NCBI GenBank assembly: GCA_943704415.1
Contig: CALSCO010001928.1
Location: forward strand, 1 to 10,022
Origin: Parvularia atlantis
Taxonomy: Eukaryota > Opisthokonta > Rotosphaerida
Length of the DNA stretch: 10,022 nucleotides
Direction of reading: 5' to 3'
Below, in pieces: positions 7,216 to 10,022 of this stretch. The notes beneath the pieces were generated by a model that saw only the letters and a program-made list of their open reading frames with translations, made no database searches and was not told the origin of the DNA. Each line of letters starts with the position of its first letter. Within the stretch, counting starts at the first letter, position 1. The position numbers and the translations under genes are program-made.

Positions 7216-8251
7216 TCACAGCACCGCGCCGGTCAGCAGCGAGAGCACGTCCCGCACGCTGCGCCACTCAAACAGCGACCCGGTCGCGGCCAGGTCGGCA
7301 ACGCTCTTGCCGTCGCCGTTAACGCGCGCCAGCCAGACGTCCTGCTGCCGTACGCCGCTCGCGTGCATGTGTACCGTGTGGATCAGCCGCGCCGGGTTGC
7401 TCCAGCGCAGGCCCGCGCGGGTCTGCAGCTCCCACAGCAGCCGGTTCTCGCACCCTAGCACGCCCATGGTGAAGTTGAGCTCGCGCATGAGCGTGTCCAG
7501 CGTCGCCGCATCCTGCAGCGCCGCCACGCTGCTCGGCCGCAGCACAAACGTGTCGTACGACCCGCCGTTGTCCACCAGCTCGTCTGTCTCGGTGCCGTCG
7601 GCGGCGAGGTTGAACCGCGCGATCGCGTAGGCGTACCGCGCGAACCACCAGTTGGGCACGCGGCGCAGGTGCGCGAGCGTGCCGTCGGTGCGGATGTCGA
7701 GGTTGGTGATGAGCACGCGCTTCCCTGCAGGCGCACGTCAGCACCCACACACACCCCGAAGCACAGCATAGCTCCGGCCGCACCGGGCAAATGCACGAGC
7801 GCGTGCCGCAGCATCGCCGCAAACGTCGGCCGCGGCGCGTCCAGCACAAAGTAGCGCACGCGTCCGGGTACGCGCCGTAGTCCCTCACACGGCGGCAGCC
7901 ACCTGGGCCCATCGTTGCCGTCGCTGTCGTACACGGGCACGCCGTCGTCGCGCGCATCCGCGCCCGCCAGGCAGCGGTCGACCAGCACATCCACCGACGC
8001 GAGTTCCTGCGCGGCCGCCGGGCGCGCGCTTCAGGCCACCGGAACCGCGCCGCGGGGCACCGTGCCTCGTTTGCAAAGTTGGCGCACAGCGCCGCGTCCA
8101 GCTCGGCCTGACGCGCCGCGGAGCCCGTGGGCCGGTAGTACGACAGGATCGCGTGCAGCAAGCGGTCCTCGTCGGGCTGTCCGCGCCAGGCCAGCAGCGC
8201 GAGCGCGGCCAGCAGCAGCCCCGCCAGCAGCGTGACCGTCCGCACTCGCAT
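7216..8251 (-). CDS. Putative glycosyltransferase-like type II membrane protein, three exons
   Basis: Not firmly recognised. The model is 8251-8066, 8006-7784, 7724-7216, about 305 residues. Residues 5-22 form a signal anchor after MRVRT. AILSYYRPTGSAARQAEL then leads to ELASVDVLVDR, and after the second intron (59 nt, GTGCGG...CTGCAG, with CTGAC branch motif) to KRVLITNLDIRTDGTL. The C-terminal half has DTFVLRPSS, MGVLGCENRLLWEL, NPARLIHTVHMHASGVR. This order (N-x-DI, then GC-x-NR, NP, H-x-H-x-S-x-x-R) resembles glycosyltransferase-like proteins of algae that carry a 'NADI' motif; that assignment is from memory and tentative. The second intron is well supported, joining HLPG to KRVLITN in frame. 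The first junction is abnormal (see separate entry). It follows two clear Golgi glycosyltransferases, which supports a related role. Confidence 0.65.
8007..8065 (-). other. Abnormal first intron or frame break in the third glycosyltransferase-like gene
   Basis: Coding sense changes frame between CANFANE and ELASVDV. The acceptor GCGCAG before GAA (ending at 8007) fits the local pattern. The only local-style donor, GTGCCC at 8060, gives a 54-nt intron that does not restore the frame. A GC donor at 8065 (GAG then GCACGG) gives 59 nt and the correct frame, as does a 32-nt GT intron from 8060 to 8029. The alternative is a single missing base in the assembly. Confidence 0.5.
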
Positions 8252-8706
8252 TCAAATGGGTAAACACAAAACACACCGTGGAGACCTTTTTCGCGCTTTA
8301 CTCAGTGAAGCAAAGTAGGGTAGATGCGGGTAATTCCGTCTGGGAGGGTAATTCCGTCTGTCAACTCGAAACGCGTGCTCGCATTGTCCTTCCGCTTCTT
8401 CCAGGATGCTCTCGACGTTTCACGTCTGCCGTTGGGGCCCGCGCGTTCTGCCGGTTCGCCGCCACCTGCCTGCGTTGAGTCGGTGCGTTTTGGCCCAACA
8501 GGCGCGGAGATCTCCTTGGTGGCCCTGCGCGTGGTCGTGATCTTGCGGTCTTCAGGCTGTGCGGGCCGCAGGCGCTTGCGCTGCGCGTGCGGGCTGTGCA
8601 TGGCGCGCTGGTGGGGGTCCAGACACGTTGAAAAAGCGCGGTTGCGCGGCGGGGAGCGCTGACGGCACCGCACAGCAGAGCGCCGCGCACGAGCACTTTT
8701 GACGAA
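8252..8706. other. 455-bp non-genic stretch: short host promoter plus transposon left flank
   Basis: No convincing coding frame. The part next to the minus-strand gene (8252 to about 8317) is its only upstream space and is poorer in GC than the rest of the window (AAATGGGTAAACACAAAAC...). From about 8318 the sequence appears to belong to the transposon: two 15-bp direct repeats, then about 350 bp of GC-rich leader before the transposase ATG. Small open frames on both strands here have no recognisable content. Confidence 0.6.
8328..8360. repeat. 15-bp direct repeat (two copies) near the transposon's left end
   Basis: GGGTAATTCCGTCTG occurs at 8328-8342 and again at 8346-8360, 3 bp apart (18-bp period). 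Paired subterminal repeats are commonly transposase-binding sites in DNA transposons. That role is inferred here from position only. Confidence 0.9.
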
Positions 8707-10022
8707 ATGGTGCGCCTTCGGTCGTCAGCATTCAAGAAGACTGGCACGCCGCACCAGCGCCGTGGCTGGTCGCCCGCACAGCTGCGCCAGGCCGTCGCCA
8801 CCGTCCGCGCGGAGGGCCGGACCACGTACGAGGCGGCGCGTCTACACGGCGTGCCTCGCAGCACCATCAAAGACCATGTCGACAGCAACCCGGGCGCGCC
8901 TGGTCGGCCGCGCGTGCTGACCGACGAGGAGGAGCAGCAGATGGTGCACTTCCTGCTCGACATGGAGGCCCTCGGACTCGGCCTCTCACAGCCCCTCGCC
9001 AACAGCTACATCCTCAAGATCGTCGCCGACCGGCCGAACCCGTTCGGCTCGAGCGGGCCGGGCAAGGACTGGTGGCAATCGTTCCGCGCACGTCACGCCG
9101 TCCTGTCGCTCCGTCGGCCGGAAAAGCTTACACGCTCGCGCGCAACGATGGTCAACGATCACACCATGAACCAGCACGCCGAGCGTCTGCAGGACCTCTT
9201 CAGCAAGCACAAGTTCATCGACGCGCTCGTCTTCAACGCCGATGAGACCAAGGTGCAGCCGGCCGCACCGCGTGTCGTGGCACGCCGAGGCAAACGCAGC
9301 GTGCACGCGCTCGATGACAACACCATGCCGCACCACACCCTACTCGGCTGCATCTGCGCCGACGGCACCTCGATGGCGCCCCTCGTCATCGCGCCGGGCA
9401 AGGCGGTGAGCGAGAACTGGCTTCCTGCAGAGACTCGCTGGCCCGGCGTCACCTTCGCGGCAACCGACAGCGGCTGGATCGACACCACGGTCTTTCGTCA
9501 GTGGTTTGTCCGCTTCTGCACGTACGTCGACGACAAGCGCCGCATGTTAGGCATGCCTGCCGACACGCCGGCGCTGCTCGTTCTCGATGGTCACGCTTCC
9601 CACGTCAACCTGGACGTGCTGGAGAAGGCAGAGCAATGCCGGGTGTGGATCTATGTCCTTCCAGCACACACATCGCACCTCACACAGCCACTAGACGTGG
9701 CATGCTTCAAGGCATGGCACGCAAAGTTCGGCGCGGCCCTTGCCCAACACCGCGTGCAGCACCCGGCGGAGCCCATCTCGCGGTCCGTCTACATCGAGTT
9801 GATGGAGCGGCCGTGGTGCGACGCGTTGTGCCCAACCAACGTAAGCAGCGGCTTCCGCGCGACGGGCATTGCACCTTTCAACGCCGAGGTCGTCCGCCGC
9901 CTCGGCCAGAGCGATCGCCCGTCACCGTCGTCGCTGACGCCCGCGCACGCCGTCGACCGTCGACCCGCCGCGGCACCTGCACCGGCTGCACCCAACTCAC
10001 CTGCGTCCGCGCGAGCAGTGCC
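8707..10022 (+). CDS. Pogo/Tigger-like DDE transposase, 3' end beyond window
   Basis: An uninterrupted frame of 438 codons from ATG 8707 (context GACGAAATGG) with no stop before the window ends. Residues about 21-58 form a pipsqueak-type helix-turn-helix (WSPAQLRQAV, then AARLHGVPRSTIKDHV). A second, CENP-B-like DNA-binding region follows (GRPRVLTDEEEQ, about 66-150). The DDE_1 catalytic core has Asp179 in FNADET, Asp294 in LVLDGHASH and Asp330 in HLTQPLDV; 35 residues separate the last two, typical of the superfamily. SSGFRATGIAPFN near residue 385 is another family block, and then a Pro/Ala-rich tail begins. All three catalytic acids are present with no frameshift, so the visible part looks functional. 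It has no introns, unlike the multi-exon host genes, and uses more A/T-ending codons (TTA, CTA, GCA, CAA), consistent with later arrival. Confidence 0.92.
   Translation, partial: MVRLRSSAFKKTGTPHQRRGWSPAQLRQAVATVRAEGRTTYEAARLHGVPRSTIKDHVDSNPGAPGRPRVLTDEEEQQMVHFLLDMEALGLGLSQPLANSYILKIVADRPNPFGSSGPGKDWWQSFRARHAVLSLRRPEKLTRSRATMVNDHTMNQHAERLQDLFSKHKFIDALVFNADETKVQPAAPRVVARRGKRSVHALDDNTMPHHTLLGCICADGTSMAPLVIAPGKAVSENWLPAETRWPGVTFAATDSGWIDTTVFRQWFVRFCTYVDDKRRMLGMPADTPALLVLDGHASHVNLDVLEKAEQCRVWIYVLPAHTSHLTQPLDVACFKAWHAKFGAALAQHRVQHPAEPISRSVYIELMERPWCDALCPTNVSSGFRATGIAPFNAEVVRRLGQSDRPSPSSLTPAHAVDRRPAAAPAPAAPNSPASARAV

Larger units (their letters stand above)
8318..10022 (+). mobile_element. Pogo/Tigger-type (Tc1/mariner superfamily) DNA transposon, left part
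   Basis: The element is defined by its transposase and a change in base composition from the neighbouring genes. The left boundary is inferred: a TA at 8316-8317, followed by GGGTAGATGCGGGTAATTCC, would suit the TA target preference of Tc1/mariner elements and would place the repeated motif within or next to a terminal inverted repeat. The right end lies outside the window, so neither the inverted repeat nor the TA duplication can be confirmed. Confidence 0.6.

Noticed and set aside
8007-8060. A 54-nt GTGCCC...GCAG intron as the plain answer for the third glycosyltransferase-like gene
   Set aside because: It has the right look but leaves the downstream conserved frame out of register, so it is valid only if the assembly lacks a base.
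8302-8673. Small open frames on both strands of the region before the transposase
   Set aside because: No recognisable domain and no consistent coding signal; the stretch looks like transposon leader.
8361-9002. A 213-codon minus-strand open frame opposite the start of the transposase
   Set aside because: It is antisense to the pipsqueak-type DNA-binding region, whose plus-strand reading is clearly conserved.

Overview
The window is nuclear DNA of a GC-rich, gene-dense unicellular eukaryote. Its genes are interrupted by very short spliceosomal introns (46-68 nt), almost all starting GTGCG and ending CAG, and the spacers between genes are only 31-79 bp. The gene content (an APC/C subunit, Golgi-type glycosyltransferases of families GT61 and GT77, a pogo-type transposase) suits a protist or alga such as a haptophyte or stramenopile. 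The sequence alone does not fix the lineage; a fungus-like splice signature (CTNAC branch motif close to the acceptor) is also visible. The 18-G run at the very start looks like a contig edge.

Layout: (1) 59-1356 (+), the 3' part of a diflavin reductase of the CysJ / cytochrome P450 reductase family, five exons visible. (2) 1413-4518 (-), a complete 12-exon gene for the anaphase-promoting complex subunit APC3/CDC27, converging on gene 1 with 56 bp between stop codons. (3) 4598-6067 (-), a GT61 glycosyltransferase with one intron that has no stop codon and a length divisible by three. (4) 6099-7178 (+), an intronless GT77-like nucleotide-diphospho-sugar transferase, divergent from gene 3 with only 31 bp between start codons. 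(5) 7216-8251 (-), a three-exon type II membrane protein, probably another glycosyltransferase, converging on gene 4 with 37 bp between stops. (6) about 8318 to the window end (+), the left part of a pogo/Tigger-type DNA transposon whose transposase (from 8707) has an intact D-D-D triad and runs off the window.

Genes 3, 4 and 5 form a run of three putative Golgi membrane glycosyltransferases that may act on glycoproteins or cell-surface polysaccharide; any joint pathway is inference. Gene 1 (sulfur or electron-transfer metabolism) and gene 2 (cell cycle) are unrelated housekeeping genes. Exon models were built by joining reading frames at GT..CAG borders and checking that each join restores family-conserved sequence of the expected length. 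No CRISPR array, tRNA or rRNA was seen. I found no convincing new multi-gene system. The most notable observations are the uniform GTGC splice donor, the 31-bp divergent promoter with a perfect palindrome, one non-standard or broken splice junction, and a possibly intact transposon next to a very short promoter.
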